Assembly: GCA_021018815.1 (NCBI GenBank)
Contig: JAITYX010000129.1
Coordinates: 496,001-560,000 of the forward strand
Source of the DNA: Talinum fruticosum
Lineage: Eukaryota; Streptophyta; Magnoliopsida; Caryophyllales; Talinaceae
Reading direction: 5' to 3'
Length of the DNA stretch: 64,000 nt
Shown here: positions 32,922 to 43,815 of the stretch, piece by piece
Layout: every line of letters begins with the position of its first letter
Numbering within the stretch: the first letter of the stretch is position 1
Notes under the pieces: generated by a model
The model's input: the letters and a program-made list of their open reading frames with translations, nothing else
Told to the model about the DNA's origin: nothing
Database searches by the model: none
Translations under genes and position numbers: made by a program

Positions 32922-34921
32922 GCTACCATTGTCTTTCCCTTGAACAAAACAATGGGGTATACCACATTGTGAACTCCAAAACCGAGTACCAATAAGAATG
33001 AAGTCATCCTTTCTTGGTAAAAAAATTCTGAGTCAGCCCATGGAGTCTCTTGTTTCTTCTCTCGGTACTCAGCCCATAACTCATCACTAATGATCTTTAA
33101 ATCACAACCTGCTCGGATGGGATAGATAGCATTCGGGTTGGGCTGTTTTTGGGGCTGTGGGTTGTCTTGTGATGGTGGACTAGCGGGTTTTGTGTTTGGA
33201 AAGACATGGACAAACTTGGTTTGTGAAGTAGCGGTGAGGTAGTGGAATTTTTGTGGAGGGATGTCAAGAGGGTTTTTATTTGGAAATGTATGGGCAGATT
33301 CTTGTGAAGAAAATTTTGAGAAATAAATTCCTCCACAAGGCCATAACTCAAGGAAGAAAAATTGGGGTAAAGGTGGTTTAAGTGGTGGGGAAAGGATGGG
33401 GTTCAAATCAGTCATGGGCAGGTTTTGATGGGTGTGGACTGTGGGCAGATTTGGTTTGTGTGCAATTTTAGCCTCAAATTTTGTCAAGGTGAAGTGAACC
33501 TTGATCATCCAACAAACCAAAGTTCTCATGATTTTTCCCATCACACGGACAGCAAGGGTATTCAAGCTCCACACAAATTTGATTAATACAAGCCAAAACA
33601 GATTTGCTTGCTTCACCTCCTTCACGGTTCTGGCCTTTTGGACAGATTTGGTGCAGTCCAGAAACAAAACATCATGGCTGGGCAGTAGGCGTACTTGGGA
33701 GATAAGAATTCCTTTGAACAACTTTTCCTTATGCACTAATAGCTCTCCAAAAATATGCTCAACACCATACAAGCTCATTAGCTTATAAAAATAGAAATCA
33801 CAATTCTCAAATGGAGTAAATGAGTTATACCTCATTGCCAAATTGTTGGCTCTTTGGTTACTCCTTTCGGTTGAACACATGGTAGGAAAAATTAATGTCC
33901 ATGGAAATTCATCATCATTGCCGTAGCAAAAACTTGATAGTTGCAGCCCTTGAAAGCACATTAAATTCAATGGTATCCTTGGACTCACAAAATAGAAACT
34001 CCAACTAGTAAGTGTGAACAAGATAATCAAAACTCTTCTTGGACGCTTCACACAATCCGGATATAACCTTTGGAGATTTCTCTCAACAACAAATGTCCAT
34101 GTAAATTGCTCAAAAATATCTCCATAATTTTCCACATGTAAAGGAATAGAACACCTCATGAAAAATGCATCATTCAATTTTTGAGGCTCCCCTTGTTCTA
34201 TCACTTTGGAATTCATTTCAAGCTCTTCCTTAGCACCAAACTTAGGATCAACAATATGCATATTGGGCAGTCCACTCACAGCCAGATTAGGCACTAACAT
34301 GTGGGAAGGGATTTTTGAGGGACAATGATCAAATTTGGCTAATGGTGCTTCGGTAGTGGGAGGGGTGTCTTGTGTGGTCCGAAGCTCATGGGAATTTTCT
34401 TTGACAACATTTTCTTCATGACAATGACCGGTTTGAGAAGAGCTATTTTGTGGTTTTGTTTGTGGGATTTGGCTAGGTGACAAAGGAACCAATGTGATCC
34501 TCTTACCATCTTTAGTGAAAGCATAAGTGTTCAAGTACCCATCATATATGACTCTCCTATCAAAGAGCCAAGGTCTACCAAGCATTAAATGGCATGCATC
34601 CATAGGTAGTACATCACACCAAAGTTCATCATGATAATTCTTACCAATGCTAAAGGAGACAAGACATCTAGAATCGACTAGAAGATTTTCACCTTGATTT
34701 AGCCATTGGATGGTGTAAGGATGAGGATGGGGTGAGACTTGAATCCCAAGCTTTTCTATCATGGTTGTTGAGGCCATGTTTGTGCAACTACCACCATCAA
34801 TAATGATAGAGCACACCTTGTTGAGCACCGTTCCTCTTGTGTAGAAAATGTTTTCACGTTGCTCTTCACTTAGCTCATTGAAACCGCACAAAGATCTTCT
34901 CAAAAACAAATTTGCGTTCAT
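32918..34921 (-). CDS. A dimer: 667-codon frame, protease plus uncharacterised region (copy 1)
   Basis: The longest frame of the window. Residues 1-30 are the gag-PR linker (LCGFNELSEEQRENIF), so gag is absent. Residues 31-150 are a retropepsin-like domain: SIIIDGGSCTNMAS with Asp42, HPHPYTIQWLNQGENL, DACHLMLGRPWLFDRRVIYD. Residues 150-250 are low complexity. Residues 355-410 (ANNLAMRYNSF, FENCDFYFYKLMSLYGVEHIFGE cut short, KLFKGILI) resemble the end of RNase H and the RNaseH-IN linker of B. Residues 440-570 are unassigned and proline-rich. Near the end lie KKQETPWADSEFF and FGVHNVV. There are no RT, RNase H or integrase catalytic motifs. The start is placed at the first Met of the linker. 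It overlaps the next frame by 4 bases. Confidence 0.7.
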   Translation of the reverse strand: MNANLFLRRSLCGFNELSEEQRENIFYTRGTVLNKVCSIIIDGGSCTNMASTTMIEKLGIQVSPHPHPYTIQWLNQGENLLVDSRCLVSFSIGKNYHDELWCDVLPMDACHLMLGRPWLFDRRVIYDGYLNTYAFTKDGKRITLVPLSPSQIPQTKPQNSSSQTGHCHEENVVKENSHELRTTQDTPPTTEAPLAKFDHCPSKIPSHMLVPNLAVSGLPNMHIVDPKFGAKEELEMNSKVIEQGEPQKLNDAFFMRCSIPLHVENYGDIFEQFTWTFVVERNLQRLYPDCVKRPRRVLIILFTLTSWSFYFVSPRIPLNLMCFQGLQLSSFCYGNDDEFPWTLIFPTMCSTERSNQRANNLAMRYNSFTPFENCDFYFYKLMSLYGVEHIFGELLVHKEKLFKGILISQVRLLPSHDVLFLDCTKSVQKARTVKEVKQANLFWLVLIKFVWSLNTLAVRVMGKIMRTLVCWMIKVHFTLTKFEAKIAHKPNLPTVHTHQNLPMTDLNPILSPPLKPPLPQFFFLELWPCGGIYFSKFSSQESAHTFPNKNPLDIPPQKFHYLTATSQTKFVHVFPNTKPASPPSQDNPQPQKQPNPNAIYPIRAGCDLKIISDELWAEYREKKQETPWADSEFFYQERMTSFLLVLGFGVHNVVYPIVLFKGKTMVA

Positions 34922-35005
34922 GGCTGGGAAATTTTGTTGGCTGGCTATTTTTTTGGATTTTTGATTTTTGTGGAAATGGATACACTCACCCTAGGTTCAG
35001 AACTT

Positions 35006-35017
35006 GCTCTGATACCA
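35006..35017 (-). other. A dimer primer-binding site, copy 1
   Basis: GCTCTGATACCA (TGGTATCAGAGC in element sense), 4 bases from LTR b. The second copy is at 38745-38756. Confidence 0.87.
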
Positions 35018-35021
35018 AAAA

Positions 35022-36286
35022 TGATGTGTAGTGGCGGAAGCAAAGAAAATGGATAGAAAACCGCAAGAAGCACAACCGGGCAGAATGCAGCCTGTTTGCG
35101 CAACCTTGGCAGATTGGGGAAATGGAGGGGCATACGTGCTTGGTCTTGGCTGAAATTTGGTGGGAAGGATGGTAACTGGTAAATGATGATCGTGACCAAG
35201 TTTCGTTGAATTTGGATAAGAGGAACTCCCTGAACAGATAGCCTGAAGTTGAGGTAACCGGCTGGCTGTACAGACAGACACCCTCTGTTTGGTTTCGGTG
35301 TGGAGGATGGAGATGTTCTTGGATGGAGCTGAAAATTGGAGGAATGGTAGTAGATGGACTGGAAGGAATGTGGTTAAAATTTGGAGTGAAATGGCTGGGT
35401 AGATTGTGAGATATGAATTGATGAAGTGAGGGGATAATTCCAAGGTCCTAGCTCGGATACAGAAAACACCACCGAGTAAGAACCGAGGGGCGCCTTCAAT
35501 CTGTCCGGATACAGCAACACCACCGGGAGATTGGAAGGACTCACAGGACACCACCTAGCTGCCACACTAGGATACAGCAATGAGAGTTCCAAAGGTTGAG
35601 AAATCCATCTCAAGAGCAAAGCTCAAATTCATATATTCATCAAGGGTGTTTTTACAAGGAGTGTGCATGCTGAATATATAGACCCATCAATACAACTAAC
35701 CTTGCTGGAAATTGAAATTAACAAAGCTGAAAATTAAGCAAAACAAAATGCTAACTAATTAGATGCTTTCCTCCTCTCCAAGTTAAGCTTGGAAGAATTT
35801 GTAGCCAAGTATTTGTTTGTTAGGGAACATGTGGCCAAGATTTGTTGCTCCTTTTCCAAGCTCTCTTCTAACCACCTTCCACTAGTGGTAATGCCCTCTA
35901 GATTGCTCTAGCTTGGTGTTCTTGGCAGCTCCATGTGATGCATGACCATAAGCCTTGGTCCCTTGGTCCGCCTTGACTTATTTATGTGCAAGGAAAATAA
36001 AATGTAGCGCTTGAAATATTCCACACGTCTTGACATGGCCGAATTCAACATAGCTTTAACAAGGGGGATTTTAGGCATGGCTGAATAAGCTCTTCTTTCT
36101 TGAACACTTATTTATGCACATAAGATCATAAGGATGACACTCTCGGCCTTCTAGCCTTCGGAATCAACTTGCACCGGGCTGATGTTTAAAGCATTTTTCA
36201 AGTAATTCTGGTTAACCTTAGGCATGTTTGGCTCTTTGAAGCAAATGTCCTCTAGCTCAAAACATAAGGCTGTCCACTCTCCATCA
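35022..36286 (-). repeat. A dimer LTR b (shared middle LTR)
   Basis: 1265 bp. It has a primer site on its left and a purine tract (36287-36299) on its right, so it serves as 5' LTR of copy 1 and 3' LTR of copy 2. It differs from LTR a by a G-run length change near 36061-36067. Confidence 0.92.
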
Positions 36287-36661
36287 TCCTCCCCTTGTAG
36301 AAGAGAATTTGTCCTCAAATTCGAACAAACAACATTTTCCAGGTGAGAGAAAAAAAATTGTCAAGTTGAGGCACATGTTGTGATCGGAAATGGGATGTCT
36401 TTTCGTGCTTGGGCAGCCGGTTAATTGCACGGACAGGTCATGGACATTCAGCCAGTCCGGGTGCTCCTCTAGCTTGCTTACGGTGTAGGGATTGCCTTGG
36501 TCATCAACTATTCTTCCATAAAGCACACAAAGCCGTATGCATTTAGGAAGATAAACAACTCCCTTTGGCACCATGAAATGTGGCACGGCATACTCTATAA
36601 CTCCATTCTCACTGCTTGGACACAAATGATATGGTCTTAAAATACCATCAAAATCAATCAA
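36284..36661 (-). pseudogene. A dimer: second frame, copy 2 (frameshifted)
   Basis: Same as 32412-32921 for its first 104 or so codons, then shifted by one base in an A-run (36350-36358). The C-terminal part becomes FLSPGKCCLFEFE and ends at the purine tract instead of crossing into U3. This could be a real mutation or a homopolymer sequencing error. Confidence 0.6.
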
Positions 36662-38661
36662 GCTACCATTGTCTTTCCCTTGAACAAAACAATGGGGTAT
36701 ACCACATTGTGAACTCCAAAACCGAGTACCAATAAGAATGAAGTCATCCTTTCTTGGTAAAAAAATTCTGAGTCAGCCCATGGAGTCTCTTGTTTCTTCT
36801 CTCGGTACTCAGCCCATAACTCATCACTAATGATCTTTAAATCACAACCTGCTCGGATGGGATAGATAGCATTCGGGTTGGGCTGTTTTTGGGGCTGTGG
36901 GTTGTCTTGTGATGGTGGACTAGCGGGTTTTGTGTTTGGAAAGACATGGACAAACTTGGTTTGTGAAGTAGCGGTGAGGTAGTGGAATTTTTGTGGAGGG
37001 ATGTCAAGAGGGTTTTTATTTGGAAATGTATGGGCAGATTCTTGTGAAGAAAATTTTGAGAAATAAATTCCTCCACAAGGCCATAACTCAAGGAAGAAAA
37101 ATTGGGGTAAAGGTGGTTTAAGTGGTGGGGAAAGGATGGGGTTCAAATCAGTCATGGGCAGGTTTTGATGGGTGTGGACTGTGGGCAGATTTGGTTTGTG
37201 TGCAATTTTAGCCTCAAATTTTGTCAAGGTGAAGTGAACCTTGATCATCCAACAAACCAAAGTTCTCATGATTTTTCCCATCACACGGACAGCAAGGGTA
37301 TTCAAGCTCCACACAAATTTGATTAATACAAGCCAAAACAGATTTGCTTGCTTCACCTCCTTCACGGTTCTGGCCTTTTGGACAGATTTGGTGCAGTCCA
37401 GAAACAAAACATCATGGCTGGGCAGTAGGCGTACTTGGGAGATAAGAATTCCTTTGAACAACTTTTCCTTATGCACTAATAGCTCTCCAAAAATATGCTC
37501 AACACCATACAAGCTCATTAGCTTATAAAAATAGAAATCACAATTCTCAAATGGAGTAAATGAGTTATACCTCATTGCCAAATTGTTGGCTCTTTGGTTA
37601 CTCCTTTCGGTTGAACACATGGTAGGAAAAATTAATGTCCATGGAAATTCATCATCATTGCCGTAGCAAAAACTTGATAGTTGCAGCCCTTGAAAGCACA
37701 TTAAATTCAATGGTATCCTTGGACTCACAAAATAGAAACTCCAACTAGTAAGTGTGAACAAGATAATCAAAACTCTTCTTGGACGCTTCACACAATCCGG
37801 ATATAACCTTTGGAGATTTCTCTCAACAACAAATGTCCATGTAAATTGCTCAAAAATATCTCCATAATTTTCCACATGTAAAGGAATAGAACACCTCATG
37901 AAAAATGCATCATTCAATTTTTGAGGCTCCCCTTGTTCTATCACTTTGGAATTCATTTCAAGCTCTTCCTTAGCACCAAACTTAGGATCAACAATATGCA
38001 TATTGGGCAGTCCACTCACAGCCAGATTAGGCACTAACATGTGGGAAGGGATTTTTGAGGGACAATGATCAAATTTGGCTAATGGTGCTTCGGTAGTGGG
38101 AGGGGTGTCTTGTGTGGTCCGAAGCTCATGGGAATTTTCTTTGACAACATTTTCTTCATGACAATGACCGGTTTGAGAAGAGCTATTTTGTGGTTTTGTT
38201 TGTGGGATTTGGCTAGGTGACAAAGGAACCAATGTGATCCTCTTACCATCTTTAGTGAAAGCATAAGTGTTCAAGTACCCATCATATATGACTCTCCTAT
38301 CAAAGAGCCAAGGTCTACCAAGCATTAAATGGCATGCATCCATAGGTAGTACATCACACCAAAGTTCATCATGATAATTCTTACCAATGCTAAAGGAGAC
38401 AAGACATCTAGAATCGACTAGAAGATTTTCACCTTGATTTAGCCATTGGATGGTGTAAGGATGAGGATGGGGTGAGACTTGAATCCCAAGCTTTTCTATC
38501 ATGGTTGTTGAGGCCATGTTTGTGCAACTACCACCATCAATAATGATAGAGCACACCTTGTTGAGCACCGTTCCTCTTGTGTAGAAAATGTTTTCACGTT
38601 GCTCTTCACTTAGCTCATTGAAACCGCACAAAGATCTTCTCAAAAACAAATTTGCGTTCAT
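36658..38661 (-). CDS. A dimer: 667-codon protease frame (copy 2)
   Basis: The same protein as the frame at 32918-34921 over its full length. The open frame here extends 21 codons further upstream (to 38724; MYPFPQKSKIQKIA) because a T-run in the leader is one base shorter (near 38688-38695). I use the same Met as copy 1, since the upstream part is untranslated leader in the sister copy. Two identical 2-kb frames reflect duplication, not independent conservation. Confidence 0.7.
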   Translation of the reverse strand: MNANLFLRRSLCGFNELSEEQRENIFYTRGTVLNKVCSIIIDGGSCTNMASTTMIEKLGIQVSPHPHPYTIQWLNQGENLLVDSRCLVSFSIGKNYHDELWCDVLPMDACHLMLGRPWLFDRRVIYDGYLNTYAFTKDGKRITLVPLSPSQIPQTKPQNSSSQTGHCHEENVVKENSHELRTTQDTPPTTEAPLAKFDHCPSKIPSHMLVPNLAVSGLPNMHIVDPKFGAKEELEMNSKVIEQGEPQKLNDAFFMRCSIPLHVENYGDIFEQFTWTFVVERNLQRLYPDCVKRPRRVLIILFTLTSWSFYFVSPRIPLNLMCFQGLQLSSFCYGNDDEFPWTLIFPTMCSTERSNQRANNLAMRYNSFTPFENCDFYFYKLMSLYGVEHIFGELLVHKEKLFKGILISQVRLLPSHDVLFLDCTKSVQKARTVKEVKQANLFWLVLIKFVWSLNTLAVRVMGKIMRTLVCWMIKVHFTLTKFEAKIAHKPNLPTVHTHQNLPMTDLNPILSPPLKPPLPQFFFLELWPCGGIYFSKFSSQESAHTFPNKNPLDIPPQKFHYLTATSQTKFVHVFPNTKPASPPSQDNPQPQKQPNPNAIYPIRAGCDLKIISDELWAEYREKKQETPWADSEFFYQERMTSFLLVLGFGVHNVVYPIVLFKGKTMVA

Positions 38662-38744
38662 GGCTGGGAAATTTTGTTGGCTGGCTATTTTTTGGATTTT
38701 TGATTTTTGTGGAAATGGATACACTCACCCTAGGTTCAGAACTT

Positions 38745-38756
38745 GCTCTGATACCA
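38745..38756 (-). other. A dimer primer-binding site, copy 2
   Basis: TGGTATCAGAGC in element sense, 4 bases from LTR c; identical to copy 1. Confidence 0.87.
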
Positions 38757-38760
38757 AAAA

Positions 38761-40024
38761 TGATGTGTAGTGGCGGAAGCAAAGAAAATGGATAGAAAAC
38801 CGCAAGAAGCACAACCGGGCAGAATGCAGCCTGTTTGCGCAACCTTGGCAGATTGGGGAAATGGAGGGGCATACGTGCTTGGTCTTGGCTGAAATTTGGT
38901 GGGAAGGATGGTAACTGGTAAATGATGATCGTGACCAAGTTTCGTTGAATTTGGATAAGAGGAACTCCCTGAACAGATAGCCTGAAGTTGAGGTAACCGG
39001 CTGGCTGTACAGACAGACACCCTCTGTTTGGTTTCGGTGTGGAGGATGGAGATGTTCTTGGATGGAGCTGAAAATTGGAGGAATGGTAGTAGATGGACTG
39101 GAAGGAATGTGGTTAAAATTTGGAGTGAAATGGCTGGGTAGATTGTGAGATATGAATTGATGAAGTGAGGGGATAATTCCAAGGTCCTAGCTCGGATACA
39201 GAAAACACCACCGAGTAAGAACCGAGGGCGCCTTCAATCTGTCCGGATACAGCAACACCACCGGGAGATTGGAAGGACTCACAGGACACCACCTAGCTGC
39301 CACACTAGGATACAGCAATGAGAGTTCCAAAGGTTGAGAAATCCATCTCAAGAGCAAAGCTCAAATTCATATATTCATCAAGGGTGTTTTTACAAGGAGT
39401 GTGCATGCTGAATATATAGACCCATCAATACAACTAACCTTGCTGGAAATTGAAATTAACAAAGCTGAAAATTAAGCAAAACAAAATGCTAACTAATTAG
39501 ATGCTTTCCTCCTCTCCAAGTTAAGCTTGGAAGAATTTGTAGCCAAGTATTTGTTTGTTAGGGAACATGTGGCCAAGATTTGTTGCTCCTTTTCCAAGCT
39601 CTCTTCTAACCACCTTCCACTAGTGGTAATGCCCTCTAGATTGCTCTAGCTTGGTGTTCTTGGCAGCTCCATGTGATGCATGACCATAAGCCTTGGTCCC
39701 TTGGTCCGCCTTGACTTATTTATGTGCAAGGAAAATAAAATGTAGCGCTTGAAATATTCCACACGTCTTGACATGGCCGAATTCAACATAGCTTTAACAA
39801 GGGGGATTTTAGGCATGGCTGAATAAGCTCTTCTTTCTTGAACACTTATTTATGCACATAAGATCATAAGGATGACACTCTCGGCCTTCTAGCCTTCGGA
39901 ATCAACTTGCACCGGGCTGATGTTTAAAGCATTTTTCAAGTAATTCTGGTTAACCTTAGGCATGTTTGGCTCTTTGAAGCAAATGTCCTCTAGCTCAAAA
40001 CATAAGGCTGTCCACTCTCCATCA
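38761..40024 (-). repeat. A dimer LTR c (5'-most in element sense)
   Basis: 1264 bp, ending CACTCTCCATCA at 40024 and followed by the TSD copy CCTTT. It has one G fewer in CGAGGGCGCC near 39223-39232 than LTRs a and b. Confidence 0.92.
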
Positions 40025-41315
40025 CCTTTCCTTTCCACCACAAAATTTCCCAACCCCACAACCCACAAACCCTTTTGGTACAATGCCGAATGACATGTTT
40101 TCTCTCTGCCAAGAGATGAGCTACCATGAGTTGGAGTACCCACAACCAAGCCTTGTCATGGTTGAGTGTGTAGAGCTCCAAGAGGAGAATGAACCATACT
40201 TGCCTCCCAAGTTTGATGAGCATATTGAGAACGAATTGGAGGATGAGTGCCAACCAATTGCTTTTGAGTTGCCTCCAAAGTATGATGAGTTACTTGAGGA
40301 GCAAGATGTGCAAAAAGAGCTTGAGGCTAGCTTTGACATAGTGGAACCTTTGAGCCTATAAGTTTCGGACAACCTTCATCCACTTGGCTTCCAATGGTCT
40401 TTGCAAGGTAAAGGATTCCAATCACATTTTTGGTGTCCTATTTCCTTGGATAGTGACAAGAATCATCTTGGAGAATTTTGGAGCATTATCATGATTTTAG
40501 ATGCTTGTTACTTATTGTTGGATAGACCATGGTTGTTGGATTGGTTAGTCATTCCATATGGGTTGTCAAGCACTCCTAGTAGCTACATGTGTTTTAATGA
40601 TCAAGTTTGTGAGCTCCACAATGTGCAATCCATCTTGATGTCTTTTGAAGATATTTTTGGTGTGAAAATGAGCTGTATGAGTTCACTTGGATAGCCATGT
40701 ACTACCTCGTTTGGACAGCCCCTATTCTGTCCGTTTTGATGAAGGCCGAAAGCCATTTGAGCATCCACATGGGGCCACACAAATCATTGTTGAGTTTTTG
40801 GACAAGGTCCCTTGGCATGAGCACTTGAAGAGGAATGATAGTTTTGTACAAATGGCTTGTGCATATTTGACAAAGCACGATTCCAAACGGAGGTATATGC
40901 TTTTATCTCCATTGGAAACTTGTGAATTTCATTTTGAGCCATTAACATTTTTGTGCCTCTATGCCACGCATGTGGAGAGTATTTTTATACTTGTGCCCAT
41001 AAAGTTGTGCCATAATGTTTGTAAGACTTCCAAATCTGGTTGTGCATTTATGCGGCCAAGTAAACGGCAAGCATCCTACAAATTCAGCCCCAAAATGCAA
41101 AGCAAGCGAATGGTTGTCAAACCGGGAGTCTTGAATGGATGCTAGCAAAGAAGAAGTGGCCACCATCTGTGGATTGGCCGAAGCAATTGCCAAAGGGCCA
41201 AACAAATGCTGAAGTGACACAAGAAGTATGTTGTGGACAGCCTTACTATGCACTCTCCTTACCTAATGGACATCTCCGAATTTGAGGACAAATTCTTTCT
41301 AACAAGGGGAGAATA
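40025..41315 (+). pseudogene. P internal region: condensed pol relic
   Basis: After the gag linker, one frame (40083-40361) gives FSLCQEMSYHELEYPQPS and an acidic region (ENELEDECQP, LPPKYDELLEEQ). The same frame resumes at 40401 with QGKGFQSHFWCPISL and DACYLLLDRPWLLDWL, a protease C-terminal relic (usual LLGRPWLF). It fuses without a gap to VIPYGLSSTPSSYMCF and LMSFEDIFG, a relic of RT PFGLTNAPSTF...YFDDI in which YFDD is SFED. A second frame (40687-41145) has the HGATQIIVEFLDK block and KRRYMLLSPLETCEFHFEPLTF, a relic of the RNaseH end and linker. The end is FEDKFFLTRGE-like before the purine tract. No catalytic site is intact. Confidence 0.65.
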
Positions 41316-43815
41316 TCATGGATATTGACCAAGGGCTACAACATACTTGACCAAGATCTCCATACATGCCCAAATGTCAAGAGCTATGGTTTAATGACAA
41401 GGATCCAAATGGAGCTAAAACCGAACGGAGATCATGTTGGCACCTAAAGATGATTATTCTAGTTTGACTTTTACAAGTTAAGCTAGAGCTTGATCATCAT
41501 CTTTTATGTCTTATGTTACACAAATAATTGTGCCTAAAGAATGGAAGTGAAATGAAGCACAAAGGTCGGTCCAAAATACCCAAAACACCTAACCGGGTAT
41601 TTTCTTTACAAGCTGTCCGGATAATTTCAAGGACCATCAAGACCATGTTTTATGCCTTAGCCGAATGGGTAATGCATGGCCAGAAAAGGGAGGATTCTAG
41701 AAGCATATCCAAGCACTACCCTAAGCGGAAGGAGCTATGTGTTTGACCAATAATGTGCTAGCTTGAGCAAGGGGAAAAGGAATACTAGGCTGAAAATGAT
41801 CTTTGCATTTTCCACCACATGTTCCCTAGAGTTTCAAAACTTGGCCAAGAATGCTCCTCCACATCCGGCCCTCCATCCTTGCTTGAAGAAGGGAAGCCTA
41901 ATTCAAGCCTTAGATTAGTATTTTGATTTAAGCTTTATTTCAATTTCAGCATGCTTTTATTTTCTATAAATACTCAATGTATTTAGCTTTGTAGGAATTA
42001 ACTTTGATGATGAATATATAACCTTGAGCTGGATTGCTCTTTTCGAGATGGATTTTTCGGGCCCTTAAATTCTCAATGTTGTAGTATCCAAGTTGGCTAC
42101 TTGGTGGTTGATGTGTAGTGGGAGCGGAAGCAAAAGAAGAAGGAAAAACCCAAGAAAATGCAACCGGACAGAATAGGGTCTGCAGGTGCGGGTCTGGGGA
42201 AAAGGGTGAAAAGAGGGTCAAATGTTCTTGGTTTTGGCTAAAAATTGGAAGGAAGGTTATTTGGGATGTTAGGAAGGGCTGGTAAAAATATGGGAAGTAT
42301 CCAAGGTCAGGATCACCTTGAACCAAAGCCAAACAGAAAGTCACGCTGGGCGGCTGTCCAGGATGAGGTCCTTTGTTTGTTTTTGGTGCCGAGGACGGGA
42401 TACTTCTTGGATTGAGCTGAAATTTGGTGGAACTGGACTCAACCCGTGTAGGATGGTGTGGGTGAAATTTGGGGACGAAAGGATTTGTGGATTGGGAGAT
42501 ATGGGATGATAAAGTCGCTGGATAGTTCCTGGGTTCTGGCCTGGATACAGAAACACCACCAAGCTGAACCGAGGGGCACCTTGCAATCTATCCGGATACA
42601 GAAACACCACCGGGGATTGTAAGGACTCAAAGGACACCACCAAGCTTGCCAAGGCTCGGATACAGCAATGAGAATTCAAGGGGTTGAGAAATCCATCTCA
42701 AAAGAGCAAAGCTCAAATTCATATATTCATCAAGTCTGATTTTTACATAGCTAACTAGCTGAATATATAATGCCTCATAATGGCATTTACAAAGCTGAAA
42801 CTAAGCTGGAAAATAAAGTAAAAAGATAATAAAACTAACAAGATTCTTTCCCCTCCTCCAAGTTAAGCTAGGAGGAATTCTAGCCAAGTATTTGCAAAAT
42901 TGGGAACATGTGGATGTGGCTTGTTTTCCCCTTTCCCAAGCCTCATTTCCATTTGGCCAACACATCATATTCTAGGAGGCTTCTAGAATGTCTTCTTGAA
43001 CCTTGAAGGTCTGACCATTGACTCTTGACCAAGCATGACTTTTCGGCCATAAAATTCAGCATGAACAAAATGTGCCTAAAATACCCTTTAGGTATTTTTG
43101 GACCGTCTTTGATGCATATCTTGCTTTACTCGTTTGGCAACATTTATTTATGTGCTAATTGTCTTTGAATGACAATTCTCAAGGCCTTTAACGATCTCTT
43201 CCATCCTTGGCTTGGCTTGCACTTTTGGACTAGCATAGGAGTTTTTGATGTAAAAATAAGCTTGACTCCTTTTATGCTTTAACTTGAGAACCCCTTGACT
43301 CTTGAAAGTTAAGTATGGATAGAAATGTCCATCAGTGGTGTTCTTTGAGTCCTCTAGCCTATCGGTGGTGTTTACGTATCCAAGGAGAAACCTTGATTTT
43401 ATCCATCTATTTTCCATATCCATAACTCCCAATCCACACATCAACTTTGGCCCAAATTTCATCCACATCATTATACATAAGTTGAGTCCATTCCCTCCAA
43501 ATCTCAGCTCAAACCAAGAATAACTCCGTCCCCCACCTTCGATTTATACAAAGGGACTCATCCTGGACAATCAGCCGAGAACCCTGACTTTCAGCCCTCT
43601 GATCAAGGTGTTCCCAGCCTCCAAAAATTCCCCAATTTTTACACAACCTTCTTGGCCCAGTTAAGAACCATCCTACCAAATTTCAACCCCAAACTCCTCC
43701 ATTTGCCCCTCCTTTCACCCATTCTCCCAGAACCGCACCTGCAGGACTGCATTCTGCCCAGGTAGCTTGTTTGCGGTTTCCCTCTTCTTTTTGCTTCTGC
43801 TCCCACTGCACATCA
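41316..43815 (+). repeat. 3' LTR of P (split by a solo LTR)
   Basis: TCATGGATATTGACC (first G changed to C) to CACTGCACATCA, about 1269 bp without the insertion (41316-42108 and 43340-43815). Relative to other A-type LTRs, hairpins H2 and H3 are fused by a deletion at the shared GGTGGTGTTT (43364-43383). Confidence 0.88.
42109..43334 (-). repeat. Solo LTR (A-like), reverse orientation
   Basis: 1226 bp, TGATGTGTAGTGGGAGCGG...AAATGTCCATCA. Perfect TSD GTGGT (42104-42108 and 43335-43339). It inserted exactly in the GGTGGTG motif after hairpin H1 of the P LTR. Its R/U5 half is almost identical to 3503-4763, but its U3 (42960-43334) is different. Confidence 0.92.

Larger units (their letters stand above)
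31284..40024 (-). mobile_element. A-family dimer LTR-internal-LTR-internal-LTR, reverse strand
   Basis: Three LTRs (31284-32547, 35022-36286, 38761-40024; 1264-1265 bp) separate two internal regions of equal 2474-bp length (32548-35021 and 36287-38760). A single perfect TSD CCTTT (31279-31283 and 40025-40029) brackets the whole array. The repeats differ by very few bases, mostly homopolymer length changes. The middle LTR is shared. This is the product expected from unequal recombination between LTRs of one insertion. It disrupts P gag. Confidence 0.92.
27648..43815 (+). mobile_element. Element P: non-autonomous gag-bearing element carrying three later insertions
   Basis: Perfect TSD TGAAT (27643-27647 and 43816-43820). 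The 5' LTR is 27648-30595, interrupted by solo LTR F. The primer site is at 30600-30611, gag starts at 30770, and the A dimer is inserted at 31284-40024. The internal region resumes at 40025-41315, with purine tract AACAAGGGGAGAA at 41301-41313. The 3' LTR is 41316-43815, interrupted by a solo LTR. Without the insertions P would be about 4.5 kb. It sits in C dimer LTR 1. Confidence 0.9.

Noticed and set aside
33501..33788. Plus-strand frames inside the A dimer (also 37241-37528)
   Set aside because: They are antisense shadows of the protease frame, duplicated only because the whole unit is duplicated.
32918..34921. The 667-codon frame as a captured host gene
   Set aside because: It starts with the gag-PR linker and protease, holds pol-linker relics, and ends at the purine tract. 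The middle is unassigned, but nothing marks it as host derived.
31284..40024. Homopolymer differences between the A dimer copies as meaningful frameshifts
   Set aside because: They lie in A, T and G runs and could be sequencing errors; I did not treat them as evidence of functional divergence.
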